A stretch of 59,522 bases of DNA, from assembly GCF_000771745.2 (NCBI RefSeq), contig NZ_JPSL02000034.1, positions 1 to 59,522 of the forward strand, read 5' to 3'. Of the stretch, positions 8,569 to 16,670 are shown one piece after another. Position 1 is the first letter of the stretch. Every line of letters begins with the position of its first letter. The position numbers were made by a program, and so were the translations under genes. Source of the stretch: Thermus filiformis. GTDB lineage: Bacteria > Deinococcota > Deinococci > Deinococcales > Thermaceae. Under the pieces are notes generated by a model, which saw nothing but the letters and a program-made list of their open reading frames with translations, made no database searches and was not told the origin of the DNA.

Positions 8569-9505
8569 GTTGGAAGAGGTGGCAAAGAAGGTCCTGGGGC
8601 TTCCCCCCGAGGAAAAACCCTCCCTGGAAGGACTGCTTAGGGCCATGCCGAAGGGGCCCATAGACCTACCCCCCATCGTCAAGGAGCGGGCTTCCACCGA
8701 AGAGGCCGCGCCCGCCCACCCCGGCCCGGACCCGGTGGGGAAACCCCTCCCCCCTGGCCAGGATCGGGGCGGCTCGAGGGAAACGGAGGACCTCAGCCGG
8801 AAGCTCCGCGAGTGCGAGCAGCGCTTCCAAAAAAAGGCGCACGAGGTGGGAAAGCTCAAGGTCAAGCTCCAGAAGGCGGAGAAGGCCCGCCTCGAGGCCG
8901 AGTCGGCCAAGGGGAGGACCCTGGAGGAGGCGGCCCACCTCCGCAAGGCCTTGGGCAAGACCTTGGCGGAGCAGGAGCGGCTCCTCTCCGAACGGGCAGG
9001 GCTCGAGAAGAAGGTGTCGGAGCTCCTCTCGGCCAAAGCGGCCCTGGAGAAGCGCCTAAAGGAGCAGGAAGAGGAGCTCAAGCGCCTGAAGGAGAGCCTG
9101 CCCGCCCGGGAGGCCCTCAGCGAGGAGAACGCCCGCCTCAGGGAAAGGCTTTCCCGCCTGGAGGGCTTCAGGGACGCCCTCCCCGAGCCCTTTCCCCAGG
9201 AGGCCCTCCTCCGGGTCCTGGTCCTGGACTACCCCCGCCTGGCCCGGGAGCCCCGGGAAAGGCTTCTGGCCCTCCTGGAAGGGTACCAGGCCTTCCTCCG
9301 GAAAGAGGACCACCCCGCCCTGGCCCACAGCAACCGCGACCTTCTGGAGGGCGAGGCGGAGGGAGTGGTGCTCCTGGGTCTGGAACGCCTCCTCCTGGAC
9401 CTGGCCAGCCTACCCCTCGCCCGTTGGCTTCGCGCCCACGCCTTCCGCCTCGAGGCCTGGCTCTTCCCAAAGGGCCCCTCTTCCCCCCGCCTTTCGGAGG
9501 AGTGA
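8561..9505 (+). CDS. Coiled-coil protein, unknown function
   Basis: The start is set at the GTG at 8561, behind AAAGGAGG and overlapping the helicase stop by 8 bases; the frame is open further upstream, but that part is a shadow of the helicase. The 314-residue product has a low-complexity start, then a long coiled coil at about residues 70-200 rich in Glu, Lys, Leu and Arg. A compact helical domain (FPQEALLRVLVLDYPRLAREPRERLLALLEGY...) follows. The frame stays open across the whole length and the overlap implies coupling to the helicase. I do not recognise a family; a structural or adaptor role is inferred. Confidence 0.7.
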   Translation: MSELEEVAKKVLGLPPEEKPSLEGLLRAMPKGPIDLPPIVKERASTEEAAPAHPGPDPVGKPLPPGQDRGGSRETEDLSRKLRECEQRFQKKAHEVGKLKVKLQKAEKARLEAESAKGRTLEEAAHLRKALGKTLAEQERLLSERAGLEKKVSELLSAKAALEKRLKEQEEELKRLKESLPAREALSEENARLRERLSRLEGFRDALPEPFPQEALLRVLVLDYPRLAREPRERLLALLEGYQAFLRKEDHPALAHSNRDLLEGEAEGVVLLGLERLLLDLASLPLARWLRAHAFRLEAWLFPKGPSSPRLSEE

Positions 9506-9981
9506 TGGACTGCAAGGAGCTGGAAAGGCTTTGGCAAAAGGACAAGGAGCGCTGGGAACAGGAAAAGGCGCAGATGGCCCGCCTCCTGGAGGAACAGGGG
9601 CAAGAGATCCTGGACTTGAAGCGAAGGCTTTCCCTCTTGGGGACGGAGGACTTGAGGGAACAGCTTTTCCTCCTCCAGGAAAAACTGCGCCGCTGCCAGG
9701 AGGCCCTCGAACGCCCCTCCCCCCAAGCCCCTCCCCTGGGGGAGGCCTTCTTCCAGAAGATGGCCGAGGCGCTCGCCCTGTGGGACCAGACCCTCCTGGA
9801 GGAGGCCCGGGGGCTCGAGGGGGCGGGGGTGAGGGAGTGGTTGAAGGCTCTATGGCGGGAAAGGGAGGAGGCCCTCGGCCGGGCCCTGGAGGGAGGGGAG
9901 GTCGACTGGCGCCGCCTCTACACCGGCTTGGTCCTGGAGTGGGCCCTCCTCGCCTGGCTGGAAGGGGTGCGGGATGCCTGA
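9505..9981 (+). CDS. Short coiled-coil protein, unknown function
   Basis: A 158-residue protein starting at the ATG at 9505, overlapping the preceding stop by one base and preceded by a GGAGG site. Residues 1-75 form a coiled coil; residues 85-155 are a helical domain (EAFFQKMAEALALWDQTLL ... LVLEWALLAWLEG). It resembles a shorter cousin of the preceding gene: coiled coil first, helical bundle second. Its end overlaps the next gene by 8 bases. No family is recognised. The pair may form a hetero-oligomer that bridges the helicase and the next protein, which is inference. Confidence 0.65.
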   Translation: MDCKELERLWQKDKERWEQEKAQMARLLEEQGQEILDLKRRLSLLGTEDLREQLFLLQEKLRRCQEALERPSPQAPPLGEAFFQKMAEALALWDQTLLEEARGLEGAGVREWLKALWREREEALGRALEGGEVDWRRLYTGLVLEWALLAWLEGVRDA

Positions 9982-11491
9982 CTCTTGGACCCACGCCCTG
10001 AACCTGGACCGGGCGGTGCAGCGGGACGGCGTCCTCCAGGCCCGGGTGGCCCAGGAGGACTACGAGGGGGTCAAGCCCCTCCTACGCAAGGTGTGGAAGG
10101 GGGACACATGGGAAAACCTCTTCTCCCCTGTGCGCTCCCGGGGGGAGGAGCTCCTCCCCGTCCGGGTCCTCCTGGGCTACCTCCGGGGCTACTTCCTTTA
10201 CCGGGAGGTCCCCGAGAACGACCAGGCCTTCTGGATGGCGTTCCTGAAGGATCTAGGCCTTGAGGATAGGTCCCAGCCCAGCCCCCAGGAGTACGACCGG
10301 CTCTGGGAGGCCCTGAGCGGCTGGGAGGAGACCCGGCCCCACCTCCGCTACCAAGAGAGCGGGAAACGGGACTTCGTCGGCACCCTGGACGCCATCTTCC
10401 ACTTCCGGGCCCTGCGCCTCAAGGAGCTCAAGGAGGCCTTCCTGGCCTTCTATCAGACGGGGGAGCTTCCGGAAAAGGCCCGGCCCTACGAGCGCCTCTT
10501 CCGAAAGCTCAAAGACGCGGTGGACCTCCTGGTGACCGAGGAAGAACCGCCGGACCTGGAGGACGAGGAGGCCGTGCGCACCCACCTGGAGGGAAGGGGG
10601 GTCTACCTAGGGGAGTCCGACCCCGTGCGCCTCCTCTTCAACCGCTCCCCTAAGGCCCTGAAGGACCTGTGCGAAAAACTGGGAGGAAGGAAGCCCAAGG
10701 TCCCGTCCTTCCAGAGCAAGCAGGTGCAGGTAGAGTTTCTGGAAAACCCTCGGGGCCTCGAGCAGATCTACCCCCAACTCCGCCATGAGCTCCTGGTGGA
10801 GGGGTGGCGGGTTCACGGGAAGGTGGTCCTGGAGGACGGCCGCTTCAAGCGCTTCTCCTGGGTGCCCCGGTACACCCCGGAAGGAGAGCCCATCCCCGAG
10901 GAGGTAGAGGTCTCCTTCGGCGAAGGGGAGCGGGTGCGCTTCCGCCTGCACCACCGGGCCTTCGCTGTCCGGTTCTCCCGTCCCGTCTGGAGGTTCGGGG
11001 AGCCCTTGGAGGTCCGACCCATCGGCTTTGACCCCGGGAAACACCCCTTGCGCTACTTCCTGGCCTCCGGCGGGGAGGCCCGGGGAAGGCCGGAGGAGCT
11101 CACCCCTCAGGACCTCACCGACACCCTGGTGGTGGAGGTCCGGACCGACGGCCAGGGGGACGTCTGGAGACGGATCGGCACCCTGCCCGTGGAGAACCGG
11201 GTGCGCCTGGAAGCCTGGGTGGAGGCCAGGGGGGTCTTCGCCCGAGTCTTTCCCCCGGGGCTTCCGGTCAGGATCCGGGTCTTCGCCGGGAAGCGCCTGG
11301 TCCAGGAGGCCACCCTCGGAACCGGGCCCCAGGAAACGCTCCTGGTCCAGCCCGGCCTAACCCCCCTCCGGGTGGAGGTGGAGGCGGCGGGAGAGGTCCG
11401 GGTCCTCACCCTTCCCCCTCGAGGGTGGGCGGAGGCATGGTGGCGCCAAGGCCTGGGGTTTGGGGGGTGGCCTCGAGGGCAGCGACCTTAG
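9974..11491 (+). CDS. Unknown 505-aa island protein, helical then beta-rich
   Basis: Starts MPDSWTHALNLDRAVQ at the ATG at 9974, overlapping the previous stop. Residues 1-200 look helical and contain WENLFSPVRSRGEELLPVRVLLGYLRGYF. From about residue 250 on, the chain is rich in beta-type strands (VHGKVVLEDGRFKRFSWVPRY, VEVSFGEGERVRFRLHH, and so on), suggesting two or more sandwich domains. No catalytic motif, signal peptide or membrane segment is visible. It closes the first tight gene run of the island. I cannot assign a family. Confidence 0.6.
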   Translation: MPDSWTHALNLDRAVQRDGVLQARVAQEDYEGVKPLLRKVWKGDTWENLFSPVRSRGEELLPVRVLLGYLRGYFLYREVPENDQAFWMAFLKDLGLEDRSQPSPQEYDRLWEALSGWEETRPHLRYQESGKRDFVGTLDAIFHFRALRLKELKEAFLAFYQTGELPEKARPYERLFRKLKDAVDLLVTEEEPPDLEDEEAVRTHLEGRGVYLGESDPVRLLFNRSPKALKDLCEKLGGRKPKVPSFQSKQVQVEFLENPRGLEQIYPQLRHELLVEGWRVHGKVVLEDGRFKRFSWVPRYTPEGEPIPEEVEVSFGEGERVRFRLHHRAFAVRFSRPVWRFGEPLEVRPIGFDPGKHPLRYFLASGGEARGRPEELTPQDLTDTLVVEVRTDGQGDVWRRIGTLPVENRVRLEAWVEARGVFARVFPPGLPVRIRVFAGKRLVQEATLGTGPQETLLVQPGLTPLRVEVEAAGEVRVLTLPPRGWAEAWWRQGLGFGGWPRGQRP

Positions 11492-11498
11492 GTGTCGC
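11482..11498. promoter_or_regulatory. Candidate operator, copy 2 (GCGAC-N7-GTCGC)
   Basis: GCGACCTTAGGTGTCGC overlaps the end of the preceding gene and lies 35 bases before the NYN start. It matches the site at 2951-2967 in 15 of 17 bases, including the GGTGTCGC half. Confidence 0.45.
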
Positions 11499-11532
11499 CT
11501 CCTCACCTTACCGTTACAACCGGAGGTGAACC

Positions 11533-12090
11533 ATGGTGCAGAGGCTCCCCTTTATTGCCCTTGGAGACGAAAGGGTAGCGGTCTTCGTGGACGGGCAGAA
11601 CCTCTTCCACGCCCTCAAAAAGCGGGGTATCTTCCACCTGGACTACGAGAAGATGGCCCGAGCGCTGGCTGCTCCCTACGGCAGGCTGGAGCGTCGGCTC
11701 CTGGTGACCGGGGTCTGGGTGGAGGCGGGGGGTTACATCCGACAAAGAAGGTTCACGGACGCCCTGCGCTACCAAGGCTGGGAGGTAGTGGAGACGCGGG
11801 TGGAGGAGCGGCCGGAAAGGTGGGTGGAGAAGGAATCGGACACGGCCTTAGCCTTTCACATGACGGAGGACGCGATAAAGGACCGCTGGGACATCCTGAT
11901 CCTGGTCTCGGGGGACGGGGACCTGGCCTATCCGGTGCGGAAGCTTCGCCAGATGGGGAAGCGCGTGGTGGTGGTCCAGTTCGAGGAGTTCCTGTCCCAC
12001 CACCTGAAGGAGGCTGCGGACAAGGTGGTCCTTCTGGATGACTTCCTGGGGGGAAGGCTGGCGGAGTTCACCTACGAAGGGGCCGCCTGA
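11533..12090 (+). CDS. NYN-domain (PIN-like) nuclease
   Basis: A 185-residue LabA/NYN-type protein, a PIN-related fold that usually cuts RNA. Visible acidic sites are VFVDGQNLFH near residues 16-25, the SDTAL box near 102-106, and LVSGDGDLAYPVRKLR near 121-136; these match the family's Asp positions. The ATG start follows GGAGGTGAACC. It has its own upstream gap with a copy of the 17-bp repeat, so it may head the second operon of the island. In a conflict system it could degrade RNA after activation; that role is inference. Confidence 0.85.
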   Translation: MVQRLPFIALGDERVAVFVDGQNLFHALKKRGIFHLDYEKMARALAAPYGRLERRLLVTGVWVEAGGYIRQRRFTDALRYQGWEVVETRVEERPERWVEKESDTALAFHMTEDAIKDRWDILILVSGDGDLAYPVRKLRQMGKRVVVVQFEEFLSHHLKEAADKVVLLDDFLGGRLAEFTYEGAA

Positions 12091-12214
12091 ACGGTGGAGG
12101 GCCCTCCCTTCAGGCACGGAAGGCGAGGGGCCCGGGGACGGAAGCGAGGGGCCTCTCCGGTGAAGGACTCTGCGTGCACGGGTCTTTTTCCCGCGCCCCT
12201 CTTTAAGCCTGGGC

Positions 12215-12220
12215 TAGACT
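12215..12220 (+). promoter_or_regulatory. Possible -10 box before the vWA gene
   Basis: TAGACT lies ten bases before the ATG at 12230 and no ribosome binding site is visible between them, which fits a leaderless transcript as is common in Thermus. A convincing -35 box is not seen. Confidence 0.3.
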
Positions 12221-12229
12221 CGTAGGTAT

Positions 12230-13879
12230 ATGAGGACTTTTATCGCGTTCTACATCCTTTGGGCCCTGGCCTTAGCAGGCCAGTGCCCGGCCCCGTCTGA
12301 GGCCGCCAAACCAGCTCCTCTGCCCGAGCGCTATCGCTTCGTCTTCGTGGTGGATACCTCAGGTTCCATGATGGGCCTGGGAGACGGCAAAGCGGTCATC
12401 TTCCCCAAGGTGAAGGCGGAGCTCTTGCGCTTTGTGGCCAACCTGCCCCCAGGGTCGGAACTCATCCTCGTCCCCTTTCACCAGGGCCCCCAAGAACAGG
12501 TGCGCTTCCGGCTCCCTGAAGAGCGCGCCCGGGCCGAAGCCTATATCCGAAGCCTCGAGGCCAAAGGACAAAACACCTGGATCTACCGAACCCTCGTCCA
12601 GCTCCTGGACAGCCTCAACCCCGAGCCCGGCCTGGCCACGATCTACTACATCTTCACGGATGGGATCGACAACGACCACACGGGACCCTACCGGATGCGG
12701 GACGTAGTGGCCCGGCTTCGGCTCAAGCAGGGGCCTTACGATTGGGTCTACTACATTACCTTAGGCGCCGAGGTCCCGCCGGAGGTGGTCCAGGGCCTGG
12801 GAAGCTTACCGCGCACCCGGGTGACCCGGGCGGCGGTGGGGCAGGTGCCCGCCCTGGGTGCCTACACTTTCAAACCCATCGTCCTCCAGCTGGGCAACCT
12901 GTACCTAAAGCCCGAGGCCGAGGCCAAGGTGTTGCTCGAGGCCCAAGGCAACCCCGGCCCCTTGAGGATCCGGGTGGAGGACCAGGACCTCCAGGCTCAT
13001 GGGGCCTTCCTTACGGTCTCCCCCACCCTTCTTCGGGCCGGAGAGCACACCCTGCGCTTCCGCCTGGAAGGGGGAGGACTGCCTCAGGGGGACCACACCG
13101 CCTGGCTTTGCCTGGAGGCGCCGGAGGGCTCCCTGGTCCGGCCAGAGCGGGTAAAGGTCCAGTTCGCCTTCCACCCTCCTGCCCTTTACCGCCTAGTGCC
13201 CCAGCAGGTCCCCGAAACCCTGAGGCTCAGGGTGGGGGAGCGCGGGGAAGCGGTTTACCGCCTCGAGGGCAACAACTGGGCTCGGGAGCCTGCCATCCTG
13301 AGCGTGGAAGGCCCCGAAGGCCTGGCGGCCCAAGTAAACGGCGCCCCCACGGCCCAGGTGGCCCCCGGGGAGGAGGTCCGGGTCTCCCTGGAGAACCGGG
13401 GACTCGGGGCGGGCAAAGAAGCGGTCCCCGCCTTTCGGGTTCAGGTGCCCGAGGGAGCCCAGCTGGACCCGCTTCCTCGCCTGCCTTCCGTGACCCAGCC
13501 CCTCACCCTCTGGGACCGACTTCTGCGGTATTGGTGGCTTTTCCCTCTGCTCCTCCCCCTGCTCTGGTTGGGGATACAAGCCCAGAGACCCTGGGGAGCC
13601 CTTTCCTACGAGGATCCTGAATGCAAGACGCATAACTACAACCTAAAGGGGGCCCGGGTGGACCTGGGGGATTTGACCAATCAGAAGCCGCTCAAAGGGG
13701 TGATCCTGGAACGGGAAGGCCAGAGGGTGAAGCTCGCCCAACTTCCCCCAGGCGTCAGGGCCAAGATGGAGGGCTATCGCCTAGAGGAAGGCGAAACCCT
13801 CAGCGAGGGGGACGAGGTCGTATTCTACGACGACCAAAAGAATAGTTTGGGGAAAATACAGATCAAAGGGACGCGTTGA
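12230..13879 (+). CDS. Membrane-anchored von Willebrand factor A protein
   Basis: A 549-residue protein with an N-terminal signal or anchor (FIAFYILWALALAG). Residues 37-215 form a vWA domain with a full MIDAS start, DTSGS at 42-46, and a later TDGIDND strand end. Two or three beta domains follow to about 420, then a single membrane span (YWWLFPLLLPLLWLGI) near 433-452. A roughly 100-residue tail is probably cytoplasmic (VDLGDLTN... EGETLSEGDEVVFYD), a small beta fold. The vWA part would thus lie outside the membrane and the tail inside, facing the tubulin-like protein encoded 13 bases downstream. vWA domains bind partners through a metal; a sensing or scaffold role is inferred. Confidence 0.8.
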   Translation: MRTFIAFYILWALALAGQCPAPSEAAKPAPLPERYRFVFVVDTSGSMMGLGDGKAVIFPKVKAELLRFVANLPPGSELILVPFHQGPQEQVRFRLPEERARAEAYIRSLEAKGQNTWIYRTLVQLLDSLNPEPGLATIYYIFTDGIDNDHTGPYRMRDVVARLRLKQGPYDWVYYITLGAEVPPEVVQGLGSLPRTRVTRAAVGQVPALGAYTFKPIVLQLGNLYLKPEAEAKVLLEAQGNPGPLRIRVEDQDLQAHGAFLTVSPTLLRAGEHTLRFRLEGGGLPQGDHTAWLCLEAPEGSLVRPERVKVQFAFHPPALYRLVPQQVPETLRLRVGERGEAVYRLEGNNWAREPAILSVEGPEGLAAQVNGAPTAQVAPGEEVRVSLENRGLGAGKEAVPAFRVQVPEGAQLDPLPRLPSVTQPLTLWDRLLRYWWLFPLLLPLLWLGIQAQRPWGALSYEDPECKTHNYNLKGARVDLGDLTNQKPLKGVILEREGQRVKLAQLPPGVRAKMEGYRLEEGETLSEGDEVVFYDDQKNSLGKIQIKGTR

Positions 13880-13892
13880 GGAGGAAAGAGCA

Positions 13893-16667
13893 ATGGCGGT
13901 ATACCAACTAAAAAGGACTGTTCTCATCGGACTTGGCGGCACCGGCAAAAAAGCCCTTCTGCACGCCAAGAAGCGCTTCCTGGAAACCTTCGGCGAGGAG
14001 CCTCCCCTGGTGCGGTTCCTCCTCCTGGACACCACCAGCGCCAACACGGACCACCTCACGGCCCGCACGCCGGATGGGCGGGAGGAGAAGGTCCGGCTTA
14101 GGGCCAGCGAGGTCCTCCATATAGAGGCCCGGGGGGCGAGCCTCCTCCCGCAAGTCCACGACGAGATCCGCGAGTGGTTCCCCCCCAAGGCCGATCTCAA
14201 GGCCAACATTCTCTCGGGGGCGGGCCAGATCCGGGCCCTGGGGCGGCTTGCCCTTTTCGCCAACGCCACCACCGTCTACGAGAACCTGCGGGACCTTTTG
14301 GCCCTGGCCCGGGACTACCAGGACGAGCGCCCGGCCTTGGACCGGCGGCACGTGTACGAGCCCTACACACCCCACCTGACCCTGGTCCTGGTGGGCTCGT
14401 TGGCCGGGGGGACGGGCTCGGGGATCTTTTTGGACGTGGCCTTCGTCCTGCGGGAGCTCATGAAGGACGAGGACCAGCTTTACGGCTACTTCCTCCTCCC
14501 TGACATCTACGTGAACCGGCCCGGGACCCAAAACGTGGAGGCCAACGCCTACGCCGCCTTGAAGGAGCTGGACCACTTCATGAGCCAGGAGGACACGTGG
14601 AGCTACACCTTTGGGGGGCGGCGCATCCAGGTCCGCAAAAAGCCCTTTGACATGGTGTTCCTGGTCAACCGGGAGAACCGGGCCGGGAAGGCCTTCAACG
14701 AGCTGGACGACCTGGCGGAGCTCCTCGGCCTGGGGCTTTACCTGGCCAGCGGCCCCCTGGGCAAGGAGCAGATGGACGTCTTTGACAACATCGTCCACCA
14801 GCTGAACGAGCAGAAGGGCCGGTACTACGGCAAGACCGCGCACTACGCCAGCTTTGGAGCGGCGGAGCTGCGCTTTGACCATCATAGGGTGCACCGGGAG
14901 GAGGGCCGGGGCAAGGCCCTGACCACCCTGAGGCGCTGGTTAAGCCCGCAAGCCCACTGGGACGTGGGGTTTGTTCAGCGCTTTGCGGAGGGGGTTTCCG
15001 AGCTCAAGCCTCCCGAGGACGAGGAAGAAGCACCACCTAGAGCCGCCAGTAAACTGGAAGAAGACCAGGCCGTCTTTTCGCAGTTAAGAAGCGAACTGGG
15101 ATTGGGGAAAGAAAAGGCCCTGCAGAAGTACCGGCAGTTTTGGGAGAAGGAAGGGCACCTTTCCCGCTTCCTCGAGGACCTGGAAGAGCGCCTGGAAAAG
15201 GCCTGGAAGGAAGGCGGCCTACCCGATCTGATCCAGGGCCTGGAAAAGGCCGCTGAAAGTCTGGAAAGTCTAGTAAAAACCCTGGGCAAAAAGGCGGAGG
15301 ACAGCAGGGGGGAGCTCGAGGAGGAGTTGGGGGGGTTAGAGCAGCGAATCAGCAAAGCCAGCAGTGCCCCTCCCCGGTCCAGTTTTCCTCCGAGGCAACG
15401 TCCTTCCTCCGAGCCCATTATGGATCGGAGAACCGTTCGCCGGATATGGGAGATGGCGAAGTTGGCCTGGGCGGACCAGGCCCGCCTCGAGCTGGCCCGC
15501 AAGACCAAAAGGGAGGTAGAGGAGCGCCTCGGGGAGCTGCGGGAGCTGGAGCGCCGCCTGAGGAACCGCTTGGAGCGGCTGGAGGGAGAGGGGGTGCGGA
15601 AGGAAGGGCCGGGGCAGGACCGGAGCCCCTTCATCCTGACCCTTCCCCCGCCCTACGAGGCGGAAAAAGCCTTGGCCGGGGTGGACGAACCTCTTCGGGA
15701 AGACAAGGAAAAGCCCTCCCTAAAGTCGCTTCTGAAGGACCCCGAGGGGGTGGTGGACGTCTTTTTAGGCCAGGGGGAAAGCACCCTAAAGGGCTGGCTT
15801 AAAGGGGTCATAGAGGGAAGGGAGGAGAGCCGGACCCTTTGGGAGGCGGTGGAGCGCACCTTCCGGGAACTGAACGGGCTTTCCGCCCCAGCCTGGGACT
15901 ACCAGGACGCCTGGGTGGCCAACCCCGGGCTGGGCTACCGGGAAGAGGTCTTCATCCTGGGCCTCGAGGACGCCTCGGACAAGGAGGACCCTCTGGTGGC
16001 CGATGAAGAGCTCCTCAGCGTCTTCGCCGGCACCCTACGGGACCGGATGCGCCTGCAACGCGTCTCCACCGGGGACCCAAACCGGCTGCTCTTCTACAAG
16101 GTGGAGGCCTCCATCCCCGCCTTTGCCCTCCGAGGGGTCGGGATTTACCGGGAACGCTACGAACAGCTCCGGAAGGAGCGGAGCTTTCACGTGGACCGCC
16201 GCTGGGAGGAGACCTTCCCCGACCTTTTCCCCCAGCCCTCCCAGGAAGAGGTGGCCCGGGTTTGGACCAAGGCCAGACTCATGGGCATCCTGGAAGGCGG
16301 GGCAGAGGAGGGGTACCGCTTTCCAGACCTCCGGCAGGAGAGAGGGCGGTACAAGAACCTGGGCCTGAGCCCTGCCGAGGCCTTCCACAGCCTGGAAGCC
16401 GATTTCTTCGCGTACAAGGAGCTGGAGTCCCAGGTGGCCGCCAAGGAAAAGGGGCTCAAGCGCGACCCGCAAGGCCTCGAGGCCCTGCGTCACAGGGTGG
16501 CCGAGGCCCTGGAAAACCGCGAGCGGCTTCTGGCGGAAGGGGAAGGGACCTGGCGCCCGGAAGACCTGGAGGTCTTCCGCCTGGAAAGGGACGTCCTAAG
16601 GGGCTTACAGCAGGAACTGGCCCAGTACGACCCCAGGCGCGGCACGGACGATTTTCCTCACCTGTAG
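13893..16667 (+). CDS. Tubulin-like GTPase with coiled-coil insert
   Basis: A 924-residue member of the prokaryotic tubulin-like family. The N-terminus has a nucleotide loop (VLIGLGGTGKKAL near residues 10-22), and SLAGGTGSGIFLDVA near 168-183 is the tubulin/FtsZ GGGTGSG signature. Residues about 370-590 are charged and partly coiled coil, then a second globular half runs to the end. The ATG at 13893 follows GAGGAAAG. It is tightly packed with the vWA gene before it and the unknown gene after it. Nucleotide-driven assembly is likely from the signature; filament formation and GTPase activity are untested here. Such large two-part members are mostly uncharacterised. Confidence 0.85.
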   Translation: MAVYQLKRTVLIGLGGTGKKALLHAKKRFLETFGEEPPLVRFLLLDTTSANTDHLTARTPDGREEKVRLRASEVLHIEARGASLLPQVHDEIREWFPPKADLKANILSGAGQIRALGRLALFANATTVYENLRDLLALARDYQDERPALDRRHVYEPYTPHLTLVLVGSLAGGTGSGIFLDVAFVLRELMKDEDQLYGYFLLPDIYVNRPGTQNVEANAYAALKELDHFMSQEDTWSYTFGGRRIQVRKKPFDMVFLVNRENRAGKAFNELDDLAELLGLGLYLASGPLGKEQMDVFDNIVHQLNEQKGRYYGKTAHYASFGAAELRFDHHRVHREEGRGKALTTLRRWLSPQAHWDVGFVQRFAEGVSELKPPEDEEEAPPRAASKLEEDQAVFSQLRSELGLGKEKALQKYRQFWEKEGHLSRFLEDLEERLEKAWKEGGLPDLIQGLEKAAESLESLVKTLGKKAEDSRGELEEELGGLEQRISKASSAPPRSSFPPRQRPSSEPIMDRRTVRRIWEMAKLAWADQARLELARKTKREVEERLGELRELERRLRNRLERLEGEGVRKEGPGQDRSPFILTLPPPYEAEKALAGVDEPLREDKEKPSLKSLLKDPEGVVDVFLGQGESTLKGWLKGVIEGREESRTLWEAVERTFRELNGLSAPAWDYQDAWVANPGLGYREEVFILGLEDASDKEDPLVADEELLSVFAGTLRDRMRLQRVSTGDPNRLLFYKVEASIPAFALRGVGIYRERYEQLRKERSFHVDRRWEETFPDLFPQPSQEEVARVWTKARLMGILEGGAEEGYRFPDLRQERGRYKNLGLSPAEAFHSLEADFFAYKELESQVAAKEKGLKRDPQGLEALRHRVAEALENRERLLAEGEGTWRPEDLEVFRLERDVLRGLQQELAQYDPRRGTDDFPHL

Positions 16668-16670
16668 GCC

